A DNA stretch of 5,662 nucleotides. It comes from JBCCTJ01 sp039198585 (GTDB lineage Bacteria; Bacteroidota; Bacteroidia; Cytophagales; Amoebophilaceae). This document shows positions 1 through 5,308 of this stretch, in pieces. Position 1 is the stretch's first letter, and every line of letters begins with the position of its first letter. The DNA lies in the NCBI GenBank assembly GCA_039198585.1, contig JBCCTJ010000042.1, positions 1 to 5,662 of the forward strand, read 5' to 3'. Made by a program: the position numbers and the translations under genes. The notes under the pieces are model-generated. The model made no database searches and was not told the DNA's origin. It was given only the letters and a program-made list of their open reading frames with translations.

Positions 1-256
1 GCTTAAACTTCCCATTCCGCGATCTTGGTATGCTAATTTGTAGACTGTTGGTCCTGAGTGATCTAAAATCTCTCATGTAACTACCATTACCAGTCTCTTG
101 CTTTCCTTTTTGCCCTTTTATATACTCTTCTCTTCCCAAAAGCATTAGGGACTCAATTACAGTAATTGAGAACTTATCTAGGCTAAGATTATTCTGACTT
201 TGAAAGAGATTGGCTAGTCCTGCATAGATCATTTTTTCTACTTGTTTTTTTGTCAT
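1..256 (-). CDS. IS256-family transposase, N-terminal part (partial)
   Basis: The minus strand is open from an ATG at 256 to the window edge, about 85 codons. The family is DDE transposases that move IS256-type elements by copy-out through a circular intermediate. The visible part has the family's N-terminal pattern: a helical first ~50 residues, a GREEY segment (family: GAExYER), then GNGSYMRDF (family: RNGYYxRxxxT) and ISIPRSRNGKF (family: LxVPRDRxGxF). The catalytic DDE residues lie further on and are outside the window, so whether the enzyme is intact cannot be judged. The ATG is chosen because the conserved N-terminal blocks follow at the expected distance. There is no clear Shine-Dalgarno sequence, as is usual in Bacteroidota. 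No frameshift or stop is visible. Confidence 0.75.
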   Translation of the reverse strand, partial: MTKKQVEKMIYAGLANLFQSQNNLSLDKFSITVIESLMLLGREEYIKGQKGKQETGNGSYMRDFRSLRTNSLQISIPRSRNGKFK

Positions 257-327
257 AATTTCTTGCAGTTTAAAATTTAGATACAATAGTAATTTTTTCA
301 TTTTCCACAATCAATTATACGTTACCC
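1..327 (-). mobile_element. IS256-family insertion sequence, 5' end (continues off left edge)
   Basis: This is the transposase-proximal end of an IS256 (mutator-type) element running leftward out of the window. The candidate terminal inverted repeat is 300-327, read inward on the minus strand from 327. It begins GGGT and contains an AATTGATTGTG core, resembling the clearer IS256-type end at 5309-5337 (GGGT, then AATTAACTGTG). The two align over about 28 bases with several mismatches and one-base gaps. The outer boundary at 327 is inferred from this match. The older transposase remnant to the right stops being recognisable near here, so this element probably inserted into or beside it. No target duplication could be identified, because the other end is not in the window. 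Confidence 0.5.
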
Positions 328-359
328 CACTTTTCTAAGAAGCAGCGTGTCACTCATCC

Positions 360-1258
360 GATGACTTATTTTCACGACATGAGCTGTATTTATTCTAAAA
401 AGCATCCAAATCTTTTCTTTTTTTGCTGTACGAGCTTCATTCTTTTAAGGGAATAGTGTTCTTTTCGATTTCCAAGCCTCCCTTCCAAGAAATTGGCTCT
501 TTCTGTTCGAGCATTTTTTTAATCACTATACGCTACTTTTGGTAAGTTTCCTTATCTTCAAATTCGTACTGATCTTGTAGTTGATATAAAGCTCTGGCTA
601 AATTTTTAAGTAACCTGATTAACGCTCTTGTCAAGGCTTTTTTTCTTTTTTAGGGTTTCTCCTTTTTTGACTATAAGCATAGTAGTGAGCTGCCCAGCTG
701 TTATACTTAGTTCTTATACTATTCAATCCTGCTTTTTTGCACATGTGTTTCATGATTATGTAGCGAAATTCAACACTTTCCCAGAAAAAATGCTGGTTTG
801 CGGGAAGCGTACACTTCTCTCATAACAAGTAGCATCGATTAGTATTTTGGATTTTTGACATATGTGAGAGACCCAGTATGCTACCAAAATTTCCTCTCAT
901 TTTTCTATATTGATTTTTTAGGCAAGTGCACATCTAATTTGACGCACAATTTTGTTATTCTTTAGTTACTCTCCTGCTGAAATCTGAATTACACAAAAGA
1001 ACTGATAGTGGATATTGCGATTGATTTCCTCAATAAGCCTCTTGTCAGAAGCTTGATTATAAGGTTTATAGCAACATGAAAGCTACTTTCTTGAGGTGAA
1101 AAAATAGATATAGACCCTTTTTTATTACCTTTAAGATTTATAGCCTTTGCGATTTTCTTACAAGGTAGGGCTTTATACATCTTTGTTATATCGCTCTCCA
1201 GAAACAATGGATCTTGTTTCTCTAAGTCTTGAGGAAAATAACTCAAAACTCGAAGTTC
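360..1258 (-). pseudogene. Decayed IS5/IS1182-type transposase
   Basis: Read on the minus strand and allowing frame changes, this stretch reproduces the order of blocks of a Bacteroidota DDE transposase. First comes an N-terminal block (1246-1110) with LFLESDITKMYKALP and then GSISIFSPQ. Next is NKIVRQIRCALA, followed by an in-frame TAA and a TGA around 890-930. Then comes KILIDATCYERSVRFP (about 800-850; DATCY at 822-836), where DAT should hold the first catalytic aspartate. A frameshift near 790-805 leads to FWESVEF (around 769-789) and a basic stretch ending QKRRNPKKEKK. A second frame change sits in the T-runs at 638-651, followed by ALTRALIRLLKN and more stops near 535 and 440. Only the N-terminal block remains as an open stretch. 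Below about 420 the similarity fades, probably lost or cut by the neighbouring IS256 element. The assignment rests on remembered family motifs and the IS5 versus IS1182 choice is uncertain. The gene is clearly non-functional. Confidence 0.7.
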
Positions 1259-1262
1259 GCTC

Positions 1263-1278
1263 TATCATGTACATGATA
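1263..1278. repeat. Perfect 16-bp palindrome
   Basis: TATCATGTACATGATA reads identically on both strands. It lies immediately upstream of the start of the decayed minus-strand transposase, so it may be an old operator, an IS-end feature or chance. No T-run follows on either strand, so it is not an intrinsic terminator. Confidence 0.6.
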
Positions 1279-1559
1279 TTTAATTAAATACCCCATTTTT
1301 TAGCTATTTATTTGAATATCTGGGTATTTCTACCTATGAGGCTACCTATTATTTACTAGATTAGAGCAAAATTAGGTGGTTTTTTAGACTATTTTTTATT
1401 ACTGATATGCTAAAAATGTTAATAGAGTTGCCTATAGAGCTATTTTTTAATGATTTCTAGAGTTTTGTATTGTGCGTATTGCCCCTAAATAGTAAACAGT
1501 TACTGTCGATGTGCACGCTAGCTAGCGTGTTAAATATAAAAATGCTCTAGTCGATAATC
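1279..1559. other. Noncoding AT-rich stretch
   Basis: No open reading frame of useful length or recognisable protein fragment was found on either strand. The structure visible is an 8-bp inverted repeat (AAATACCC at 1286-1293 and GGGTATTT at 1322-1329, 28 nt apart) and the palindrome at 1514-1529. The segment lies between a dead transposase and the symporter promoter, so it is probably the worn edge of the old insertion plus upstream sequence of the symporter. Confidence 0.5.
1514..1529. repeat. Perfect 16-bp palindrome upstream of symporter promoter
   Basis: CACGCTAGCTAGCGTG is perfectly self-complementary and GC-rich against an AT-rich background. It lies 30 bp upstream of the candidate -33 box of the symporter promoter, a position compatible with an activator or repressor dimer site. 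It is not followed by a T-run, so terminator function is unlikely. Regulatory use is inferred from position only. Confidence 0.55.
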
Positions 1560-1590
1560 TTTGAATAAGTATTGCAAAAAATTATCTTTG
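1560..1590 (+). promoter_or_regulatory. Bacteroidota-type promoter for the symporter
   Basis: TTTG at 1560-1563 (-33 element) and TATCTTTG at 1583-1590 (-7 element) are separated by 19 bp. This matches the Bacteroidota housekeeping sigma consensus, TTTG about 19-21 bp from TAnnTTTG. Transcription would start near 1597, giving a leader of about 120 nt before the ATG at 1718. The match is exact in both boxes, but such short motifs can occur by chance in AT-rich DNA. Confidence 0.6.
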
Positions 1591-1717
1591 TTCATAAAAC
1601 TTTATTTAGACTACACATTAAAGTATAAAAATAGAAGATAATTACATTATTCAATCTGAGTATGTATAATTGTTTCATCTTTTATAAACTAGTCAATTAG
1701 TATTTAACAATTTTATT

Positions 1718-3199
1718 ATGCAATATAATATTTCTATCAATCAGGCTGGAGTAGCTATTTTTGTATTGTTGAACTTAGTAGTAGGAATGTGGGCAGGAAG
1801 AAGAGTAAAAACCATGGGTGATTATGCCCTTGCTAATCAGTCTTTGGGCTCAGGAACATTAACTATGACATTGATAGCTACATTTATCGAATGTAGCTAT
1901 ATCATGGCCATCCATACAGGGTACAAAATGGGATTACTTAACCTTTTATTTCCTGCTGTAGGAGTTATCATTGCCATGTTAGTACTGGGATGGTATATCT
2001 ATCCCCGTTTACGTTCATTCAAAGAGGCGTATACTATGGGGGACGTGATGGGGCAGTGTTATGGCCCTAAAGCACGCTTGATTACAGCCATTATTACTGT
2101 GCTTTTTTGTATTGTGATAGTTTCCAACCAGCTTATAGGTATCAGTCACATAGTAAAATATATAGGGATCAATCCATTATGGGGTGTTATTCTAATAGGC
2201 TCTATTATTACTTTGTATACCTTTACAGGAGGCGTGAGGTCTGTTGCTGCTACCGATGTTTTACAATTCATTATTCTTGCCGTAGGAGTAGTCGCTGTAG
2301 TGAATACAGGCGTGAGATCTGAACAAATAGGAGGAATCAGCAAACTCATCAAAACTGTCTATCAAGAATATCCATCTTATATTTACTTTTGGCAACATGA
2401 TTTTTTTAGTTATCAGATTCTTGCAACGTTCTTTTGGGGATTGTGGCCTACTTTGCTAGTATCACCTCCTATTATACAGCGTGCTTTAATGACTAGAAAA
2501 AAAGAAGAATTAGCCCCTGCATTTACAAGTTTGGCTATTTTTTACTTTTTGTTTCGATTTATGATTTTTATCCTAGGAATTATGGTACTCAAAGTAGTTC
2601 ACGAAGGAGGTGAAGGTCCCAGTTTAAGCAATGTAATAGACTTTTTATTTGAAAGAATTTTAGATAATCAGTTTGTGAGTTTGTGTTTCATACTTGCTTT
2701 CATTTCTGTTGTGATGTCTACTGCAGATTCTTATCTTAACTCTACTGTTGTTACTATACAACATGATCTTGTAAGTCGTTACTTAGCTAGCAAAAAGCAG
2801 GAGGATTCTAGTTTTATGCAGTCGACACGTATAATAGCTCTTTGTTTAGGAATCATTTGTATAGTAATTGCTTCTTACTATCTTAAAACACCTACTTTTT
2901 ATTTTACAAGCTTTAGTTTAAGTATGCTTTCTTCTCTCTGTCTCCCTTTTCTGGCAGCTTTATTGGGGTTAAGGACAGCTGAAAAAACTTTTTTGACTTA
3001 TATTTTTGTATTTTTCGTTACACTAATTACTGCTATGTTACTAGATATTTATGCAGGAATATCGCTTCACACTAGTTTGATCCCTGTGCCTGAACATTTA
3101 CGTATTGTTGGGATTGCTACTAACTCTTGGGTGATTGCTACCACACTCAGTAGTGCTACTTTTTTCTTACTAAGATCCTTCGAACAAAAGCATACTTAA
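1718..3199 (+). CDS. Sodium:solute symporter (SSS family)
   Basis: The product is a 493-residue inner-membrane protein that should use the inward sodium gradient to import a small solute. It shows about 13 hydrophobic segments (roughly 8-26, 48-66, 74-96, 121-143, 153-170, 178-198, 229-252, 271-292, 317-336, 367-387, 394-418, 424-446 and 463-486), the usual SSS (PutP/vSGLT-like) topology and length. The family signature GGVRSVAATDVLQF lies at 171-184, and D180 matches the position of PutP D187. MSTADS at 333-338 matches the segment carrying the sodium-binding Ser/Thr pair (here S334, T335). E58 appears to occupy the place of the sodium-site Asp55 of PutP, a tentative alignment. Substrate cannot be read from sequence; proline, pantothenate, sugars and other solutes are all possible. 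The ATG is preceded by A/T-rich sequence without a Shine-Dalgarno site. The gene is monocistronic, with its own promoter upstream and terminators downstream. No disruption is visible. Confidence 0.9.
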   Translation: MQYNISINQAGVAIFVLLNLVVGMWAGRRVKTMGDYALANQSLGSGTLTMTLIATFIECSYIMAIHTGYKMGLLNLLFPAVGVIIAMLVLGWYIYPRLRSFKEAYTMGDVMGQCYGPKARLITAIITVLFCIVIVSNQLIGISHIVKYIGINPLWGVILIGSIITLYTFTGGVRSVAATDVLQFIILAVGVVAVVNTGVRSEQIGGISKLIKTVYQEYPSYIYFWQHDFFSYQILATFFWGLWPTLLVSPPIIQRALMTRKKEELAPAFTSLAIFYFLFRFMIFILGIMVLKVVHEGGEGPSLSNVIDFLFERILDNQFVSLCFILAFISVVMSTADSYLNSTVVTIQHDLVSRYLASKKQEDSSFMQSTRIIALCLGIICIVIASYYLKTPTFYFTSFSLSMLSSLCLPFLAALLGLRTAEKTFLTYIFVFFVTLITAMLLDIYAGISLHTSLIPVPEHLRIVGIATNSWVIATTLSSATFFLLRSFEQKHT

Positions 3200-3285
3200 T
3201 CTACCTGATAGCACATCAAAAGTTTCTACTTCTATTCTTGTAATACAAGCCATAGTTAGTAATAAAGGGTATTTTTTGATTCAGG

Positions 3286-3305
3286 AAAATCAGATTCTGA
3301 TTTTT
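3286..3305 (+). terminator. Weak AT-rich hairpin after the symporter
   Basis: AAAATCAGA (3286-3294) and TCTGATTTT (3296-3304) are exactly complementary and can form a stem about 7 bp long with a 5-nt loop. It lies 86 nt past the symporter stop, with T-rich sequence following (a T6 run at 3311-3316). The stem is weak and the T-run is separated from it, so it may only attenuate. The hairpin at 3433 is the better terminator. Confidence 0.3.
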
Positions 3306-3432
3306 ACAAATTTTTTAGCTTGTTCGCTAAACTATATCACGTTCCGATTAATTTTTTGTGGGCATGAGGTATATTAATACATAAGAGGATCAGCTTAACC
3401 CGCTATGATTTGTATTGGAAAGGTCCAGAAAT

Positions 3433-3480
3433 CCAAAGTAATCTTTGAGCAGAAAGAAAGATTACTTTGGTTTAGTTTTT
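3433..3480 (+). terminator. Strong intrinsic terminator
   Basis: CCAAAGTAATCTTT (3433-3446) and AAAGATTACTTTGG (3457-3470) form a perfect 14-bp stem with a 10-nt loop. A U-rich tail follows directly (TTTAGTTTTT, 3471-3480). The tail is on the plus strand only, so it ends rightward transcripts. The nearest plus-strand gene is the symporter, whose stop is 233 nt upstream. The terminator therefore implies a long 3' untranslated region, or a separate short transcript from the 3200-3430 interval. I see no coding sequence or tRNA in that interval. Confidence 0.75.
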
Positions 3481-3742
3481 ATTAGTATCAAAGATTTTGA
3501 AATTTATCCATTTTGGGCTGCTTTGTTGATTTGGTTTGATCTTTCCTGTATCAAACTGTATGTATTTAATCATTTTTTAGTTTTTAAAATAAGCAACACA
3601 AAGGTAAAACCCTTGTATACTTGTTTTTTTACCGTATTTTTTAGTATATTTGGTCATAAATTATCCTTTTTGACGTTCACTTTGTTTGCCCTAGCCTCCA
3701 AGCAAAGCAAGCCTAGTGAATGTTTTTTGTTATTTCTATCAA
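3481..3742. other. AT-rich stretch, no supported gene
   Basis: A plus-strand open frame crosses this stretch, but it starts at a TTG inside the terminator hairpin and encodes only a T-driven Phe/Leu-rich sequence, so I do not call it. On the minus strand one frame reads as Lys-rich, protein-like text interrupted by several stops (for example KNTVKKQVYKGFTFVLLIL). That could be old coding debris, but I do not recognise a family. A small inverted repeat (GTTTGAT at 3534-3540, ATCAAAC at 3550-3556) is present. Confidence 0.4.
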
Positions 3743-4024
3743 TTATTTTATTCTATATCCAATTAAGGGTAATATTTTTTTAAGAAACTCTCTTATGAGA
3801 AACCTAATCTTTTTTGCCATATCAGCATCTTCTTTTTTTACAACAAACCTAAGAACGTTGTACAATTTATGACCCACAGGTACGTAAGGTGCTTTCTTTT
3901 TTTTGTCATAGTAATGCAAGCGTAATAATATAGGCAAAATATATATTAAATAGTTAATGTTACATCGTAAAAAAACATAATACGGATTTTCACCCCACCC
4001 TATATAAACAGTTTTTTTAAACAA
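3743..4024 (-). pseudogene. Possible IS110-like transposase C-terminal remnant
   Basis: The minus strand is open for 93 codons from a TTG. The central part (YYDKKKK, then PVGHKLYNVLRFVVKKED) loosely resembles the C-terminal end of IS110-family transposases, where a YYxRK segment is followed by a VxxKLLxxIxxxxK helix. The glycines, the SLRRAL-type motif and the N-terminal catalytic half are missing or unrecognisable. Upstream on the minus strand, the zinc-finger gene occupies the place where the N-terminal half would be. This would be a short decayed fragment, with the last ~30 residues (basic and hydrophobic) probably read-through. It could equally be an unrelated hypothetical frame; similarity is judged by eye only. 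Confidence 0.3.
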
Positions 4025-4154
4025 GTAGAATTTTTTTCTAATACAAAGGAAATGGATATTAAATATTAATTATCAAGATAACAGAAATAATATTTGTTTT
4101 TCCAAAAAAAAAGTCATATTGTCCCCTAAAATATATCAAATAATCAACAATATC

Positions 4155-5198
4155 ATGTTAAAAAAATACCTATACTATACTCCGTTCTTATTACTACTAA
4201 CATCTAGCCTGTATGCATCAAGGATAGGTACCAATAATAGATTCGATCGACTAGCAAAGACTATAGAAAAACTTAATCGTGATACGAAAATCTTTACAAA
4301 AGAACAGGAACGTACTAAAAAACTCATTTCTCGTTCAAATGAAAGAAAAATAGGTCATCCACAATTATGCTTCATTCGAAATAACTTTATCTTCCTTAAC
4401 GCTAACTCAATAAAACAATCAAACCAGCTTCCTGTACCCTCAATATCATCAATACCTAAGGAAGACCATAAAAAGTCAGCCATAAAAAAAGAAAAGTTTA
4501 TTAAGATCAAAAATGAACCAGAAAATCAAAATCTGCTATTAAGCAATTCTCTATTCACTACTAACTCGCTTGTGAAAAAAAAGAAGGACATAAAAAAAGA
4601 AAAGTCTATTAAAATCAAAAAAGAACAAGAAAATGAAAATCTGTCACAAACTAGTACACTTATTCATGAAGAAAAAAAATCCAATAAGCGGAAAAAATGT
4701 GATAAAAAATACAGCATCAATACTCAACCTTTGATGAGCCGCAAGCTCACTAGTAAAGCCAAAAAAACTCACAAGTGTGATAAATGTGGGAAAAGTTTCA
4801 AGCAAAAAGGCAATCTAACAACTCACATTCGCACACACACTGGTGAAAAACCTTTCAAGTGTGATATATGTGAGAAAAGTTTCACGCAAAAAAGCGGCCT
4901 AAAAGTTCACAAGCGCATACACACTGGTGAAAAACCTTTCAAATGTGATAAATGTGGGAGAAGTTTCACGCAAAAATCGAGTCTAACAAAGCACATTCGC
5001 ACACACACTGGTGAAAAACCTTTCAAGTGTGATATATGTGGGAAAAGTTTCACGCGAAAAAGCGGTCTAACAAAGCACATTCGCATACATACTGGTGAAA
5101 ACCCTTTCAAGTGTGATATATGTGGGAAAAGTTTCACGCAAAAAAGCAATCTAAGTGTACATATCAAGAAGGTACACCCGAATGGAAAGGGTAAATAA
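4155..5198 (+). CDS. Secreted-type five-finger C2H2 zinc-finger protein, putative host-nucleus effector
   Basis: The product has 347 residues. The frame is open from a TTG at 4119, but the ATG at 4155 is preferred because it begins a classic Sec signal peptide: MLKK, a hydrophobic core, then SSLYA with likely cleavage after A21. Residues 22-100 are polar and unrecognised. Residues 110-128 and 146-164 are two copies of a Lys/Glu-rich repeat with four PsiKxE motifs (IKKE twice, IKNE, IKKE). A basic cluster KKSNKRKK (174-181) resembles a nuclear localisation signal. Residues 208-341 hold five zinc fingers, each CxxC-x12-H and then H-x3-H (H-x4-H in the last), with four linkers TGEKPFK (TGENPFK before the last). 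All zinc ligands are present. Arrays with these linkers bind DNA in eukaryotic transcription factors; bacterial Ros/MucR proteins have a single, different finger. My inference is a protein exported by the bacterium and acting on host DNA. A possible -7-like box lies at 4088-4096 (TAATATTTG, one base too long), with no -33 box. No terminator is obvious after the stop. Lys codons are nearly all AAA, so base use fits the window. Confidence 0.85.
   Translation: MLKKYLYYTPFLLLLTSSLYASRIGTNNRFDRLAKTIEKLNRDTKIFTKEQERTKKLISRSNERKIGHPQLCFIRNNFIFLNANSIKQSNQLPVPSISSIPKEDHKKSAIKKEKFIKIKNEPENQNLLLSNSLFTTNSLVKKKKDIKKEKSIKIKKEQENENLSQTSTLIHEEKKSNKRKKCDKKYSINTQPLMSRKLTSKAKKTHKCDKCGKSFKQKGNLTTHIRTHTGEKPFKCDICEKSFTQKSGLKVHKRIHTGEKPFKCDKCGRSFTQKSSLTKHIRTHTGEKPFKCDICGKSFTRKSGLTKHIRIHTGENPFKCDICGKSFTQKSNLSVHIKKVHPNGKGK
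4482..4646 (+). repeat. Two-copy Lys/Glu-rich repeat with PsiKxE motifs
   Basis: Two 19-codon units within the zinc-finger gene, at 4482-4538 and 4590-4646, encode IKKEKFIKIKNEPENQNLL and IKKEKSIKIKKEQENENLS. Their starts are 108 bp apart. Each unit contains two PsiKxE tetrapeptides, the consensus for SUMO attachment in eukaryotes. The similarity extends to the DNA (ATAAAAAAAGAAAAG in both), so an internal duplication is likely. Confidence 0.7.
4773..5177 (+). repeat. Tandem 84-bp zinc-finger repeat array (5 units)
   Basis: Five units of 28 codons have their first zinc-binding Cys codons at 4776, 4860, 4944, 5028 and 5112, a period of exactly 84 bp. The repeats are very similar in DNA as well as protein. 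The linker sequence ACTGGTGAAAAACCTTTCAA recurs unchanged at 4839, 4923 and 5007, and with one change at 5091. Differences cluster at codons for residues near the DNA-reading helix. This indicates growth by unit duplication, and the array could change in unit number by recombination. Confidence 0.9.
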
Positions 5199-5244
5199 TC
5201 CGGTTGTAGGCTGCATACGGACTTATCAAGGAAAAGAGAAAAAA

Positions 5245-5308
5245 GTGCTAAAAAACATCCTTTTAACAGAAAAAGACCACTTGATAAAGCTGAGACAAGG
5301 TAATTTGA
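5245..5308 (+). pseudogene. Possible truncated sigma-factor-like N-terminus
   Basis: From a GTG at 5245 the plus strand reads about 21 codons, MLKNILLTEKDHLIKLRQGN and one more residue, before running into the IS256-type end at 5309; a TGA follows at 5314. The pattern (acidic, then LIKLRQGN) resembles the N-terminus of Bacteroidota ECF sigma factors, where xxLIxxLxxGdxxAF opens region 2. The stretch is far too short for certainty. If right, the IS insertion cut the gene immediately after its start. It may also be chance or a remnant of something else. Confidence 0.2.

Noticed and set aside
628..825. 65-codon plus-strand open frame
   Set aside because: It is antisense to the decayed transposase blocks FWESVEF and DATCY, so it is a shadow frame.
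2107..2352. Short open frames on both strands inside the symporter
   Set aside because: They overlap the well-supported SSS coding region in other frames and have no motifs or start signals of their own.
3200..3432. Possible tRNA or other structured RNA gene
   Set aside because: No cloverleaf arms, TTCRA T-loop or CCA end could be found; only small AT-rich hairpins (3237-3249, 3314-3331) are present.
3445..3783. 112-codon plus-strand open frame with apparent membrane segments
   Set aside because: It begins at a TTG inside the 14-bp terminator stem. Its hydrophobicity comes from T-rich DNA, with no recognisable motif. The opposite strand looks more protein-like.
4907..5167. 86-codon minus-strand frame with a repeated 28-residue pattern
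   Set aside because: Its repeats (FSPVCMRM, FPHISHLKG) are the antisense reading of the 84-bp zinc-finger units.
4773..5177. CRISPR-like regular spacing of 20-bp identical sequences
   Set aside because: The repeats are coding linkers of a finger array with an exact 84-bp period and no unique spacers.
5223..5287. Inverted repeat TTATCAAG / CTTGATAA after the zinc-finger gene as a terminator
   Set aside because: The arms are only 8 bp with about 49 nt between them and no T-run, so it is a poor terminator and probably chance.
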